A DNA stretch of 18,966 bases from Alphaproteobacteria bacterium (GTDB lineage: Bacteria; Pseudomonadota; Alphaproteobacteria; Rickettsiales; UBA1997): NCBI GenBank assembly GCA_016869775.1, contig VGDJ01000006.1:1-18966 (forward strand). The letters run 5' to 3'. The notes under the pieces are model-generated. The model saw nothing but the letters and a program-made list of their open reading frames with translations. It was not told where the DNA came from and searched no databases. This document shows, in pieces, positions 1 to 8,128 of this stretch (positions are counted from its first letter, which is position 1; the number at the start of each line of letters is the position of its first letter). A program made the position numbers and the translations under genes.

Positions 1-46
1 CTTGATTTGGCGCGTCTTTGCCCACGGAGATTTTTTCGATATTCAT
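1..46 (-). CDS. ppa: Partial: probable inorganic pyrophosphatase N-terminus
   Basis: Only the first 15 codons lie in the window, reading leftward from an ATG at 46: MNIEKISVGKDAPNQ. The pattern 'I-x-x-G-K-x-x-P' after a short N-terminal segment resembles the start of bacterial family I inorganic pyrophosphatases, cytoplasmic Mg-dependent enzymes that hydrolyse pyrophosphate. No catalytic residue is visible because the gene leaves the window. A peroxiredoxin start (VGDKAP-type) is an alternative reading. It lies 77 bp downstream of the thiolase gene on the same strand, so the two could be co-transcribed. The assignment is an inference from very little sequence. Confidence 0.45.
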   Translation of the reverse strand, partial: MNIEKISVGKDAPNQ

Positions 47-123
47 AATTTTTTATTGATTTTGATGTTGAAAAAGTGAGATCGGCGATTTTTTACAAAT
101 TTTTTATTAAATCAACCTTTGGT

Positions 124-1425
124 TTAATTAACCTCTAAAACACAGCTTCCACCTTGACCACCGCCAATGCACAAACTTGCTAATCCACGATTTTTGCCAC
201 GGCGCTTGAGCTCGCGCAAAAGATGAATTATGATTCTTGCTCCCGACATACCAACGGGATGGCCTAAGGCAACAGCGCCACCATTAATATTGAGAGTTTC
301 TGGATTGATTTCGCCAATCGCCGATTTGCCAAAATTTTCTTGGCAAAATTCGTTCGAGGCGAAAGCTTTTACACATCCCAATACCTGGGCTGAGAAAGCT
401 TCGTTAATTTCAATTAAATCGAAATCAGATAATTTTAAACCAGTTTTATCGAGTAATTTTGCGGTAGCAAAAACTGGACCAAGCCCCATCCGCGACGGCT
501 CTAAACCAGCATATTCAAATTCACGAATATAACCCAAAATTTCGCAACCAAATTCTTGTTGTAGTTTTTTGCCGTAACTTTCTTTAGCAACAAGAGCAAA
601 AGCCGATCCGTCGGTAATTTGCGATGAATTCCCAACGGTTACGGTACCATCAACTTTTTGAAAATATGGTTTTAATTTTTGCAAATCTTCGATTTTTTGG
701 CCTTTGCGTACCCCTTCATCTTCGGTAATCATTGAAGAGTTTTTTTCATCATTATTAAAAAGTGCGACAATTTCTTGAGAAAAGATTTCGTTAGCCATGG
801 CTCGCTCAGCTTTTTGATGAGAAAGCAGTGCAAAAGCATCTTGCTCATGACGAGAAATGTGAAAATCACGAGCAACATTTTCAGCTGTGCAACCCATAAT
901 TAATCCCGAAATAGGATCGGTTAAACCTTGTACCAATCCAACAGTTGGAGTTAAATATTTGAGACGAAAATCTTTTAAAACATTGAGTTTTTCGATCAGG
1001 GTTTTGGTGCGGGATAATTTGGCAAATATTTCGGTCATTTTTTTGCCATAAAAAAGTGGAATATTACTCATCGATTCAACTCCTCCAACTAAAGCAAGCG
1101 TCCCATAACCGCAATTAAGTCGAACAAAAGCCGAAGTAAAAGCCTCCATTCCCGAGGCGCAATTGCGATGAACCGTAAAAGCCGAAACTTTTTTATCGAT
1201 TCCGGATTTTAGGGCGATTACTCGCGAAATATTGGCAGAATCGGCGGGTTGAGCCACATTACCAATAATTACTTCATCAATTAAATTTATATCAATTTTA
1301 GAGCGCAAAATTGTCTCTTTGGCCACCCCAGCTCCAAGATCGCTGGCACTAACGTTTTTAAAAACACCACCTGCCTTACCCATTGCTGAGCGATATCCAG
1401 CAATAACCGCAATTCGTTCTTTCAT
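124..1425 (-). CDS. fadI: Acetyl-CoA C-acyltransferase, FadI-like thiolase
   Basis: This 433-residue thiolase is predicted to cleave 3-ketoacyl-CoA with CoA, or to condense acetyl-CoA in reverse, in the cytoplasm. The nucleophilic Cys89 sits in VHRNCASGMEAF. The other thiolase signatures are INEAFSAQ, the catalytic His389 in GGAVALGHPVGMSGAR, and the acid/base Cys419 in CIGGGQGG near the C-terminus. The length and the long loop after about residue 120 match the FadI (trifunctional-enzyme beta subunit) type better than the roughly 390-residue AtoB/PhaA type. No FadJ/FadB partner is in the window. The ATG at 1425 is the first start of the frame. It is divergent from the HisN-type gene across 75 bp. 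Hand counting of 181-240 gives 45% GC, against 28% in a sample of the CysQ gene (6121-6180), so this gene looks richer in GC than its neighbours. Substrate range cannot be read from the sequence. Confidence 0.9.
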   Translation of the reverse strand: MKERIAVIAGYRSAMGKAGGVFKNVSASDLGAGVAKETILRSKIDINLIDEVIIGNVAQPADSANISRVIALKSGIDKKVSAFTVHRNCASGMEAFTSAFVRLNCGYGTLALVGGVESMSNIPLFYGKKMTEIFAKLSRTKTLIEKLNVLKDFRLKYLTPTVGLVQGLTDPISGLIMGCTAENVARDFHISRHEQDAFALLSHQKAERAMANEIFSQEIVALFNNDEKNSSMITEDEGVRKGQKIEDLQKLKPYFQKVDGTVTVGNSSQITDGSAFALVAKESYGKKLQQEFGCEILGYIREFEYAGLEPSRMGLGPVFATAKLLDKTGLKLSDFDLIEINEAFSAQVLGCVKAFASNEFCQENFGKSAIGEINPETLNINGGAVALGHPVGMSGARIIIHLLRELKRRGKNRGLASLCIGGGQGGSCVLEVN

Positions 1426-1500
1426 ATTTGATTGATTTATTTAGATTTTTTAAAAAAATAATTTTTAAATTAAACAAAAATAACTTTCACGAAAAATTTT

Positions 1501-2295
1501 ATGAAGCATCAAGAATTTGTAGATTTTGCCAACCGCTTAGCCGACATCGCCACCGCGATTTCTAAAAAATATTATCGAGTTGATAACCAAGAAGTTGCCA
1601 AAGATGATGACTCACCCGTGACTATTGCCGATAAAGAAATTGAATTGAAAATCCGCCAAGCAATTCAACAACAATTTCCAAATCACGGCATAATTGGCGA
1701 AGAATATGGAAATCATCAAGAAGATGCTGATTTTGTTTGGATTATCGACCCAATTGATGGCACTTCATCTTTTATAGTTGGTCGACCGATTTTTGGTAAC
1801 TTAATCGCCCTCACCCATCATCAAAAAGTTATATTAGGAATCATCAATCAACCCATCAATCAAGAGCGTTGGCTGGGTGTTGATGGCTCAGGATCGTGGT
1901 TTAACGGCCAAAAGATTCAAACTCGTAATTGCCAAAAAATTTCGCAAGCGGTCTTAAGCTCGAGTTCGCCATTTTTTTTTAAAGCACAAAATAAAGTTAT
2001 TTTTGAAAAAATTTCTGAATTAACAAAATATCAAAAAATTGGTGGCGTAGTTTATGGAGGTGATTGCTATGCTTATGGCTGTTTAGCCTCGGGATTTGTT
2101 GATTTAATTATTGAACCCGAACTTAAAGTTTATGATTTTGCTTCACATATTCCGATTATTGAAAATGCTGGCGGAATAATCACCGATTGGGATGGAAATC
2201 AACTCAAACTTCAATCTAATACAAAATTAATCGCCTCGGCAACACCACAACTTCACAACGAAGTACTTAAATTTATAAAAAATACTAAATTTTGA
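1501..2295 (+). CDS. Inositol monophosphatase family, HisN-like phosphatase
   Basis: A 264-residue member of the Mg-dependent inositol monophosphatase superfamily. The metal-binding motifs are visible: GEEYG at about 66-70, then IIDPIDGTSSF with Asp83 and Asp86, and the C-terminal VYDFAS with the third metal Asp before the conserved ENAGG. The stretches WIIDPIDGTSSFIVGRPIF and GGDCYAYGCLASGFVDL resemble HisN-type histidinol-phosphate phosphatases more than CysQ. No histidine-biosynthesis gene is near, so the physiological substrate is open: histidinol phosphate, inositol phosphate or another sugar phosphate. It is a lone plus-strand gene, divergent from the thiolase and convergent with ftsA, whose stop codon lies 29 bp beyond. 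The start is an ATG without a visible ribosome binding site. Confidence 0.85.
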   Translation: MKHQEFVDFANRLADIATAISKKYYRVDNQEVAKDDDSPVTIADKEIELKIRQAIQQQFPNHGIIGEEYGNHQEDADFVWIIDPIDGTSSFIVGRPIFGNLIALTHHQKVILGIINQPINQERWLGVDGSGSWFNGQKIQTRNCQKISQAVLSSSSPFFFKAQNKVIFEKISELTKYQKIGGVVYGGDCYAYGCLASGFVDLIIEPELKVYDFASHIPIIENAGGIITDWDGNQLKLQSNTKLIASATPQLHNEVLKFIKNTKF

Positions 2296-2324
2296 AAATT
2301 TCGAAAATTCTTTGTGCTTTTGCG

Positions 2325-3560
2325 CTATATACTAACTAGCTTATCAAGGAGCTTTTTGAACCAATTATTTTTTTCATAATCATCACTGTTTTTTTCATTA
2401 AACATTGCTTCACGCAAAAATAATAACATGCCTAGAGCGCATGAACTAGAAGTGTTTATTAGCTCATTGGGAGCTAAATTAAATTTTGTTGGATAACCAA
2501 TTCTAACATTCTTTTTAAAAATTTCTGATGCCAATTTGTCAATCCCAATAGTTGAAGCCACTCCACCAGTTAAAACGATACTTGGAATCATGTGGAGCGG
2601 AATATTTGATTTATCGAGATTAGCTTTGATGCTTTCAAAAATTTCAGCTAATCTTGATTCGATTATATTACGCAAATCTTCACGCGATATTCGTGCAATA
2701 GTTGATTCTTCTGGGTTATCGACTGACCTAAATTTGATTATTTCTTTTTCTTCGATGGGAGAAATAATTAAAGAATTGTTAAGATTTTTTACTTTTTCTG
2801 CAACATCAATATTAACCGATAAAATAGTAGAAATATCCTTGGTAATATTAAATCCACCAAGCATAACATGGCCGATATGATATAATTTGGAATCATAAAA
2901 AATACAAAACGAAGTTGAGCTGGCTCCAATATCAACTAGCAATGAACCGAGGTTTATTTCATTTTCAGTAAGTGATGCAAGAGCAGAGGCGTATGGTTCG
3001 GCAACATAATTACCAACTGACAACTGACATCTTTTTAAACAATTTTCAATATTACTAATAACAGTCTTAGAGACGTTAGCTACATGAAATCTTGAGAATA
3101 ATTTTTCGCCCGTCATTTGACGAGGATTTGAAATGGGTGGCGAATCATCAATTTTATAATTGATTGGAAAAATGTGAATTGGCTCTTTTTGACTTTTAGC
3201 AAACTCTTGTCGGAGCTTAACAACTGAATTAATGATGTCTGATTGCTTAACTACTTCTTTAGCGATTTTTTCAACAATATCTTTACGCGATGAAACAATT
3301 TGACAGCCCGAAATACCAATCAAAATTTTGTCAATATTTAAGCCCGCCATTCTTTCAGCTTCAGCAACAGTATTGGTAATGGATTTTTGCGCCAATTTTA
3401 AATCAGAAATTGCGCCAAAAGAAATTCCTTTAGATTCTTTATGTCCATATCCAAGAATATCAATTCCATCATTGCCAATATTAGCAATAATGCACAGCAT
3501 CTTGGAAGAACCTATATCAAGACACGCTACAGTTTTGCGGTTTTTGTATGATTTGGACAT
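2325..3560 (-). CDS. ftsA: Cell division protein FtsA
   Basis: FtsA (411 residues) is an actin-like ATPase that anchors FtsZ filaments to the inner membrane and recruits later divisome proteins. Visible elements in order: phosphate-1 motif ACLDIGSSK (12-20), an SHS2/1C region around 85-165, phosphate-2 motif LLVDIGASSTSF (207-218), and adenosine motif SIVLTGGVAST (327-337). A C-terminal amphipathic helix with Trp400 and basic residues (NNWFKKLLDKLVSI) fits the membrane-targeting sequence. Length is normal for the family. It follows ftsQ on the same strand but is separated by 253 bp, so it may have its own promoter. No ftsZ follows; the next gene is convergent. Only 29 bp separate its stop from that of the HisN-like gene, and no clear terminator is seen there. 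Confidence 0.95.
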   Translation of the reverse strand: MSKSYKNRKTVACLDIGSSKMLCIIANIGNDGIDILGYGHKESKGISFGAISDLKLAQKSITNTVAEAERMAGLNIDKILIGISGCQIVSSRKDIVEKIAKEVVKQSDIINSVVKLRQEFAKSQKEPIHIFPINYKIDDSPPISNPRQMTGEKLFSRFHVANVSKTVISNIENCLKRCQLSVGNYVAEPYASALASLTENEINLGSLLVDIGASSTSFCIFYDSKLYHIGHVMLGGFNITKDISTILSVNIDVAEKVKNLNNSLIISPIEEKEIIKFRSVDNPEESTIARISREDLRNIIESRLAEIFESIKANLDKSNIPLHMIPSIVLTGGVASTIGIDKLASEIFKKNVRIGYPTKFNLAPNELINTSSSCALGMLLFLREAMFNEKNSDDYEKNNWFKKLLDKLVSI

Positions 3561-3813
3561 TAAAGATAAATTTAATTTACTGTGAATTTTTAATAAGTTT
3601 ATCGATTAAATCGATGATTTGGCTTCAAAAAACTGAGACAAAATTTAACTTTTTATAACAAAATTACAAAAAAAATTACCAAATATGAAGACGGCTTAAA
3701 ATTTTTGTAAAAATTTAGGTTTGCAAAATTAAAAAAACACAGTTTTTTAATATTTTTATTAAGAATATTAATCGCTAATAATTTTATAAAAACTTAGTTT
3801 GAATGAGCATTAA

Positions 3814-4710
3814 TTATGATTTTAGCGACTTAATTTCGTTAGATTTTTTATTAAAATATTGAATATAAATTTTACCGCTAATTCTAAGATCGATTGACTT
3901 AATGGCCTTATCACTTTTAAAAACTTCATAAAATTTTATTAAATCTTGCCATGCTCTAGATATTTCAATCTCGGGCAATTTAACAATTAATCCATCATAA
4001 AATCTAATATCCCATCTTCTATTGCCAACCCAATTGGCTGAGTATATTTCTTGGCTAATTTGTGAATTAATTGCCAAAATATTAAAAAGTGATTTGGCGT
4101 TTTGATTGGCTCCCTTACCAGATAAAATAATCATATTTTTGAATTCTTGACTTTCCTCATATTCGTCAAGAAATGGAATTTGATTACCGTCTTTATCGAT
4201 AATAAATTTTTTATCTTCACTTAACCAAATTGCAAAAGGCTGATATTCTTCAATTTCAATATTTAGAATATCAGGCATGGTTCTTTTGATAATAATTTTA
4301 TCAAGCCAAGGAAGCTTGATTTTCATCTCATCAATTAGATTTTTAATATTTGGAATAAATTCGTTATCACTTTTTGATTCAAAAAATTTAGAATTATCAA
4401 AATTTTCAATTATAGCGATTATTTCTTCATTTTTGATGCGCTTATTACCTGAAATTGTAATCTTAGAGTAATTGAGATTATTGAGTTTTAGATAACTATA
4501 AAAATAACCAGTAAATTTATTTTCGATTTGGTCGGCAAGTTTAGGTTTATAGATATTGACAGCAATTACCAAGATAAAAGATATAACAACAATAAACAGA
4601 AAAACTCGCAACAAAATCGCTTTAAGAAAAATATTAAAAATATTTTTGATTATACGCCACGAGTGATTGGTGATAAAAAAATCGTTAATTTTTTGCTTAA
4701 TGATTTTCAT
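3814..4710 (-). CDS. ftsQ: Cell division protein FtsQ
   Basis: FtsQ (298 residues) is a bitopic inner-membrane divisome protein that links the cytoplasmic ring to periplasmic septal peptidoglycan synthesis. The sequence shows a basic cytoplasmic N-terminus of about 30 residues and one transmembrane helix at about 31-53. A POTRA domain follows at about 83-155 (begins ITISGNKRI, ends PDILNIEIEEYQPFAIW), then a periplasmic beta domain to the end. Sequence conservation is low, as usual for FtsQ. The domain order and its position between ddl and ftsA carry the assignment. Its ATG overlaps the ddl stop by four bases (ATGA), implying translational coupling. Confidence 0.9.
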   Translation of the reverse strand: MKIIKQKINDFFITNHSWRIIKNIFNIFLKAILLRVFLFIVVISFILVIAVNIYKPKLADQIENKFTGYFYSYLKLNNLNYSKITISGNKRIKNEEIIAIIENFDNSKFFESKSDNEFIPNIKNLIDEMKIKLPWLDKIIIKRTMPDILNIEIEEYQPFAIWLSEDKKFIIDKDGNQIPFLDEYEESQEFKNMIILSGKGANQNAKSLFNILAINSQISQEIYSANWVGNRRWDIRFYDGLIVKLPEIEISRAWQDLIKFYEVFKSDKAIKSIDLRISGKIYIQYFNKKSNEIKSLKS

Positions 4711-5630
4711 CCGAAATAGGCATTTTTGACAAGAAACTCAACAATTTGCTCAAAACTTATGCCAACATGTTGGGCAATTTTAGGAACTAATGAGGTCGCC
4801 GTAAAGCCTGGATGAGTATTAACCTCTAGTAAATAAAATTTGTTATCGCCCGAATTTTTACTGTTAAGAATAAAGTCAACACGCGCGATACCTCTACAAC
4901 CAACAGCTTTAAAACATTTTTCAGCTTGATTCAAAACTTCTTGATATTTTTCATCTGAAATTTCGGCAGGCATAATGTAGTCAGTCATTCCTTGAGTATA
5001 TTTGCATTTATAGTCATAAAATAGACCATGGGGCCTAACCTCAATCGCCCCCAAAGCTTTACCATCCATCACTGCTACATGCACCTCTTGACCTGCGATA
5101 TAACTTTCGAGAATCATTTCATCGCCATATTGCCAAGAAAAATCAGCAATATCGAATTTAGAATTCGGCATTATTACCTCCACTCCGACGCTCGAACCTT
5201 CATTAATAGGCTTGATTACGAATGGTTTGTCGATTTTGAAAAACTTTTGTTTATTAAGTTCAATGGAATTTTTATGTAAAATTTCATATTGTGGCGACAA
5301 AACCCCCTCAATTTGACAAAGCTTTCTAGTTATAACTTTATCCATACAAATCGCCGAAGCAAGAACTCCGGAGTGAGTATAAGGTATTTCAAGAATATCC
5401 AGTAAACCTTGAACTCGCCCATCTTCGCCATATTGACCATGCAAAGCATTAAAGACTAAATCAGGTTCATATTGCTTAAGATCGTTGATAATCTGATGAC
5501 TAAAATCAACTTTAGTTGCATGATATCCCATTTTAATTAAAGCTTGATAAACAGCCTCTCCAGAACGAAGAGAAACCTCGCGTTCAGATGTCCAACCTCC
5601 GCACAAAACTAATATTTTTTTAGATTTCAT
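4707..5630 (-). CDS. ddl: D-alanine--D-alanine ligase
   Basis: Ddl (307 residues) joins two D-alanines with ATP in the cytoplasm, giving the dipeptide that ends the peptidoglycan stem. ATP-grasp features are clear: N-terminal GGWTSEREVSLRSG, then FNALHGQYGEDGRVQG, VIKPINEGSSVGVEV with the omega-loop Ser, the Tyr in YDYKCKYTQG, ARVDFIL, and the metal-binding LLEVNTHPGFTATSLVP near the C-terminus. Length is typical of the DdlB type. It starts 7 bp after the DUF2610-like gene and overlaps ftsQ by 4 bp. In many alphaproteobacteria ddl follows murC and murB; neither is present upstream here. Confidence 0.96.
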   Translation of the reverse strand: MKSKKILVLCGGWTSEREVSLRSGEAVYQALIKMGYHATKVDFSHQIINDLKQYEPDLVFNALHGQYGEDGRVQGLLDILEIPYTHSGVLASAICMDKVITRKLCQIEGVLSPQYEILHKNSIELNKQKFFKIDKPFVIKPINEGSSVGVEVIMPNSKFDIADFSWQYGDEMILESYIAGQEVHVAVMDGKALGAIEVRPHGLFYDYKCKYTQGMTDYIMPAEISDEKYQEVLNQAEKCFKAVGCRGIARVDFILNSKNSGDNKFYLLEVNTHPGFTATSLVPKIAQHVGISFEQIVEFLVKNAYFG

Positions 5631-5637
5631 AATTTGA

Positions 5638-5952
5638 TTAAGATTTTTTATTTAGCGAAGAGCGACTGATTTCATTGTGTCGACCAAAATTGGCTTTAAC
5701 AAAATCCTCAAGATTGAGTTGATCACTTACATATTCAAATAATTCTTCGAAAGATATACGATTTCTTTTGGCGATATCGTTAAGAGAAGATAGTGATGCA
5801 ACAATATTTTCGGGCACAGAAACTCCTTTTTGGCTTAGAAATTTCATTTGAAAACCGATCGGATGAGAGTTTTCTTGAGGATCGCCAATATAAAAATCTA
5901 AAGGGATATTCTCGGCGCCAACTTTACAATTTAGACTAAATTTTTTGGTCAT
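5638..5952 (-). CDS. DUF2610-like small conserved protein
   Basis: A 104-residue soluble protein without signal peptide or membrane segment. The pattern FSLNC-x-G...FYIGDPQENSHPIGFQ...VPENIVASLSSLNDIAKRNRISFEELFEYV recalls DUF2610, a small family found in Rickettsiales and other proteobacteria whose function is unknown. The best match from memory is the YIG-x-P...HP...FQ block and the ending 'I-A-x-x-x-x-ISFEEL'. It lies 9 bp after cysQ and 7 bp before ddl, so it is almost certainly co-transcribed with ddl-ftsQ. No function is assigned. The last 15 residues are charged and Ser-rich, likely disordered. Confidence 0.65.
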   Translation of the reverse strand: MTKKFSLNCKVGAENIPLDFYIGDPQENSHPIGFQMKFLSQKGVSVPENIVASLSSLNDIAKRNRISFEELFEYVSDQLNLEDFVKANFGRHNEISRSSLNKKS

Positions 5953-5961
5953 TACTAAAAT

Positions 5962-6780
5962 TCAAAATGCTATTACAACAAACTTATTATTAATAAAATT
6001 ATTTTTCTTATATTGCAACTCGCCGAGCATAGAAAAATGATTATTAATAAATTCTATTACCCGAAGTTTATACCCAATCTTTCTAAGCATAGCATCGCCA
6101 GAAGCAGTGTCCCACTCCATTGATCTACGAAAATGCAAATACAAATTAGCTTCGCCTTCAATGATCTTAAAAAACTTAATGGCTGATGATAATTTCTCTA
6201 CCGAAAAATTATTTATAAAATTTGGAAAAAATTGCTGAATAAATAAATCAATATCAGTGTCTTTAGTTCTGGAGCTAGTAATGATTTTAAGAGTTTTTGG
6301 TTGTTGATTAAAGTTGAAAATCTTATCAATTTTTGTCAATTTTTTATGCTGATGGTTGTATTTAATAATTTGGTTATCTTGATCACAAAAAATCGCTTTT
6401 CCACCCTCAATCAAGGGAGCATAAATTAGTCCAAAAACTGGCTCATTATTATCAATTAGAGCGATATTAATGCAAAATTCTGAACTATCATTAATGAAAC
6501 TTGAAGTTCCATCAATTGGATCGATTAAGAAAAATAGATTACCTCCAACATGACGCAATTCATTTTCTTCGCAGATAATTGGAATATTTGGGCAAATTTT
6601 TGATAGTTCGATGCTAATTAATTGACTGATAGCGAAATCGACATCAGAAACTTTTGAGTTATCGTTTTTAACAAAAATATCAAAATTTTTGCATTTAAAA
6701 GCTTGAGTAGCAATCTCTCCAGCTTTTATAGATAAATCTAGAATAGCATTAATTTGTTGTTGGCTTAAATAATTTAACAC
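5962..6780 (-). CDS. cysQ: 3'(2'),5'-bisphosphate nucleotidase, CysQ-like
   Basis: A 272-residue inositol-monophosphatase superfamily enzyme of the CysQ branch, expected to hydrolyse 3'-phosphoadenosine 5'-phosphate to AMP in the cytoplasm or at the inner membrane. Metal ligands are in CEENE (70-74) and LIDPIDGTSSF (Asp87 and Asp90), with the third in the C-terminal MEWDTASGDA. The motif WDTASGDA and the SRTKDT segment favour CysQ over SuhB. The start is a GTG at 6780: upstream in frame only four sense codons precede a stop, and no ATG lies near the conserved N-terminus. This places the start 32 bp inside the CLC gene. It is distinct from the HisN-like paralogue at 1501-2295. Confidence 0.85.
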   Translation of the reverse strand: MLNYLSQQQINAILDLSIKAGEIATQAFKCKNFDIFVKNDNSKVSDVDFAISQLISIELSKICPNIPIICEENELRHVGGNLFFLIDPIDGTSSFINDSSEFCINIALIDNNEPVFGLIYAPLIEGGKAIFCDQDNQIIKYNHQHKKLTKIDKIFNFNQQPKTLKIITSSRTKDTDIDLFIQQFFPNFINNFSVEKLSSAIKFFKIIEGEANLYLHFRRSMEWDTASGDAMLRKIGYKLRVIEFINNHFSMLGELQYKKNNFINNKFVVIAF

Positions 6781-8128
6781 GAATTTTTGAACTTAATTTT
6801 TGAATGATCAAAACTGTAAAAAAAGAAATTGAAGAAATAATGGTAAGAATTAAAAAATTGGAGAGAGCCATTTTAGTTGATTCTACGATAACCATTGCCG
6901 AAGATAATGGAGCTCCAAGAACTGGCGATAAGAACGCAACCATTCCAATTAACATAAGAGCTTTACTATCGGCATTGCTATTAAATTCAGCGTAAACACT
7001 CCCTACTAGATTTCCAAGCGCAATAGCAGGAGCAACTAAGCCACCGGCATTTCCAGAGATATATGTAAAAATTGTTGAGAAATAACGCCCGATTAATTCA
7101 TTAAAATTATAAATTATTTTATCGCTTGTTAGAGCTTCATTTACTGAGCGAATTCCCCCACCAATTGAAAAAATTCCATAATACAAACCGATAAAAGCCA
7201 CTATTAAACCAAATAAAATTGGAATTAAATGCCAAAACCATTTATCAATTTTTATGAAATTTATATAGAAAAATTTAGCAATTGTAAGCAATAGATAAGC
7301 CAATGATGAGCATATTAAGGCAATAATTATGTAGTGCTTAAAGTCATAAAAGCCGAAAGATTTAAAATTTTTAACAAGATAGAGCGCACAACTTTTGTCT
7401 AGCAAAAAATTGATTATTATCAAGGCAAAAGCCGATAAAAAAATCGGTAAGGCAAAATTAAGACTATTAGAGCTAAAATTTTTAAACGAATTTTGATAAG
7501 AATTGCGAACAAGCTTTTCAATAACATAAATTATTCCGGCTAAAGGAGCTTTAAAAGCAACAGAAATTCCGACTGCATAGCCAACAAAAATCCAATTCTC
7601 AAGCGCAATATCGCTAAGGTAATTTTTAAGATAATTGGCACTTGCAAAAAAAATACAAACCGCAATTAGGATTGAAGGAGCTTCACGTCCCAACGAACCT
7701 CCACCAAAAGTCGAAATCAAAGAACTAAAGAAAATTACAATTGCAATTCTAAAACCAATAAAATTATGAACTTTAAGGTAATTATTTGGATATTTTTGTA
7801 ATTTTTTTAAAGCAAAAGTTACGTTATCAAGACCAGCTCCATATGGATTAAAAGCATATTTTTTACATAAAAAAGCGGATAACCAGAAAAAACAAGGGGT
7901 CGTTAGAAAAACCAAACTTTTATATTTTAGGATTCTTTCCTTGGCATAATCCCCAAAATCGTAAAAAATATTGCAATAAAAAATTATGACTAAAGTTGAT
8001 GCAAGGGTTATAGCAACGATAAAAAAACTTGTAAAAAAAATTTTTAAATAATTTTTAGAAATAAAATTTGAGATTTTTGTAGACTCTGAATCTAAAGTCC
8101 ATTTTAGATCTTTTTTAGCGATACTCAT
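6749..8128 (-). CDS. CLC-type chloride channel / H+-coupled antiporter
   Basis: A polytopic inner-membrane protein of the CLC family (459 residues from the ATG at 8128), moving chloride or related anions across the inner membrane. Family signatures: GGGSLGREAPS with the gating glutamate Glu149, GISVAFKAPLAGIIYVIEK (188-205), GNAGGLVAPAIALGNLVGS, and GAPLSSAMVIVE near the C-terminus. No cytoplasmic CBS domains are present. The glutamate that relays protons in E. coli ClC-ec1 (Glu203) aligns with Lys205, which raises the question of uncoupled or channel-like transport. The frame also opens at a TTG at 8179, but that would overlap the previous gene by 65 bp; the ATG overlaps it by 14. The 3' end overlaps cysQ by 32 bp. 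Confidence 0.88.
   Translation of the reverse strand: MSIAKKDLKWTLDSESTKISNFISKNYLKIFFTSFFIVAITLASTLVIIFYCNIFYDFGDYAKERILKYKSLVFLTTPCFFWLSAFLCKKYAFNPYGAGLDNVTFALKKLQKYPNNYLKVHNFIGFRIAIVIFFSSLISTFGGGSLGREAPSILIAVCIFFASANYLKNYLSDIALENWIFVGYAVGISVAFKAPLAGIIYVIEKLVRNSYQNSFKNFSSNSLNFALPIFLSAFALIIINFLLDKSCALYLVKNFKSFGFYDFKHYIIIALICSSLAYLLLTIAKFFYINFIKIDKWFWHLIPILFGLIVAFIGLYYGIFSIGGGIRSVNEALTSDKIIYNFNELIGRYFSTIFTYISGNAGGLVAPAIALGNLVGSVYAEFNSNADSKALMLIGMVAFLSPVLGAPLSSAMVIVESTKMALSNFLILTIISSISFFTVLIIQKLSSKIRVKLFKPTTN

Noticed and set aside
230..532. Plus-strand frame of 100 codons opposite the thiolase
   Set aside because: Shadow of a gene with intact catalytic motifs.
2536..2880. Plus-strand frame of 114 codons opposite ftsA
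   Set aside because: Shadow of the ftsA codons, which carry full family motifs on the other strand.
3572..3771. Repeated TTAA words upstream of ftsA that could be CtrA boxes (TTAA-N7-TTAA)
   Set aside because: The spacings found (12, 16 and 18, for example) do not give the required 11-bp step, and TTAA is frequent by chance here.
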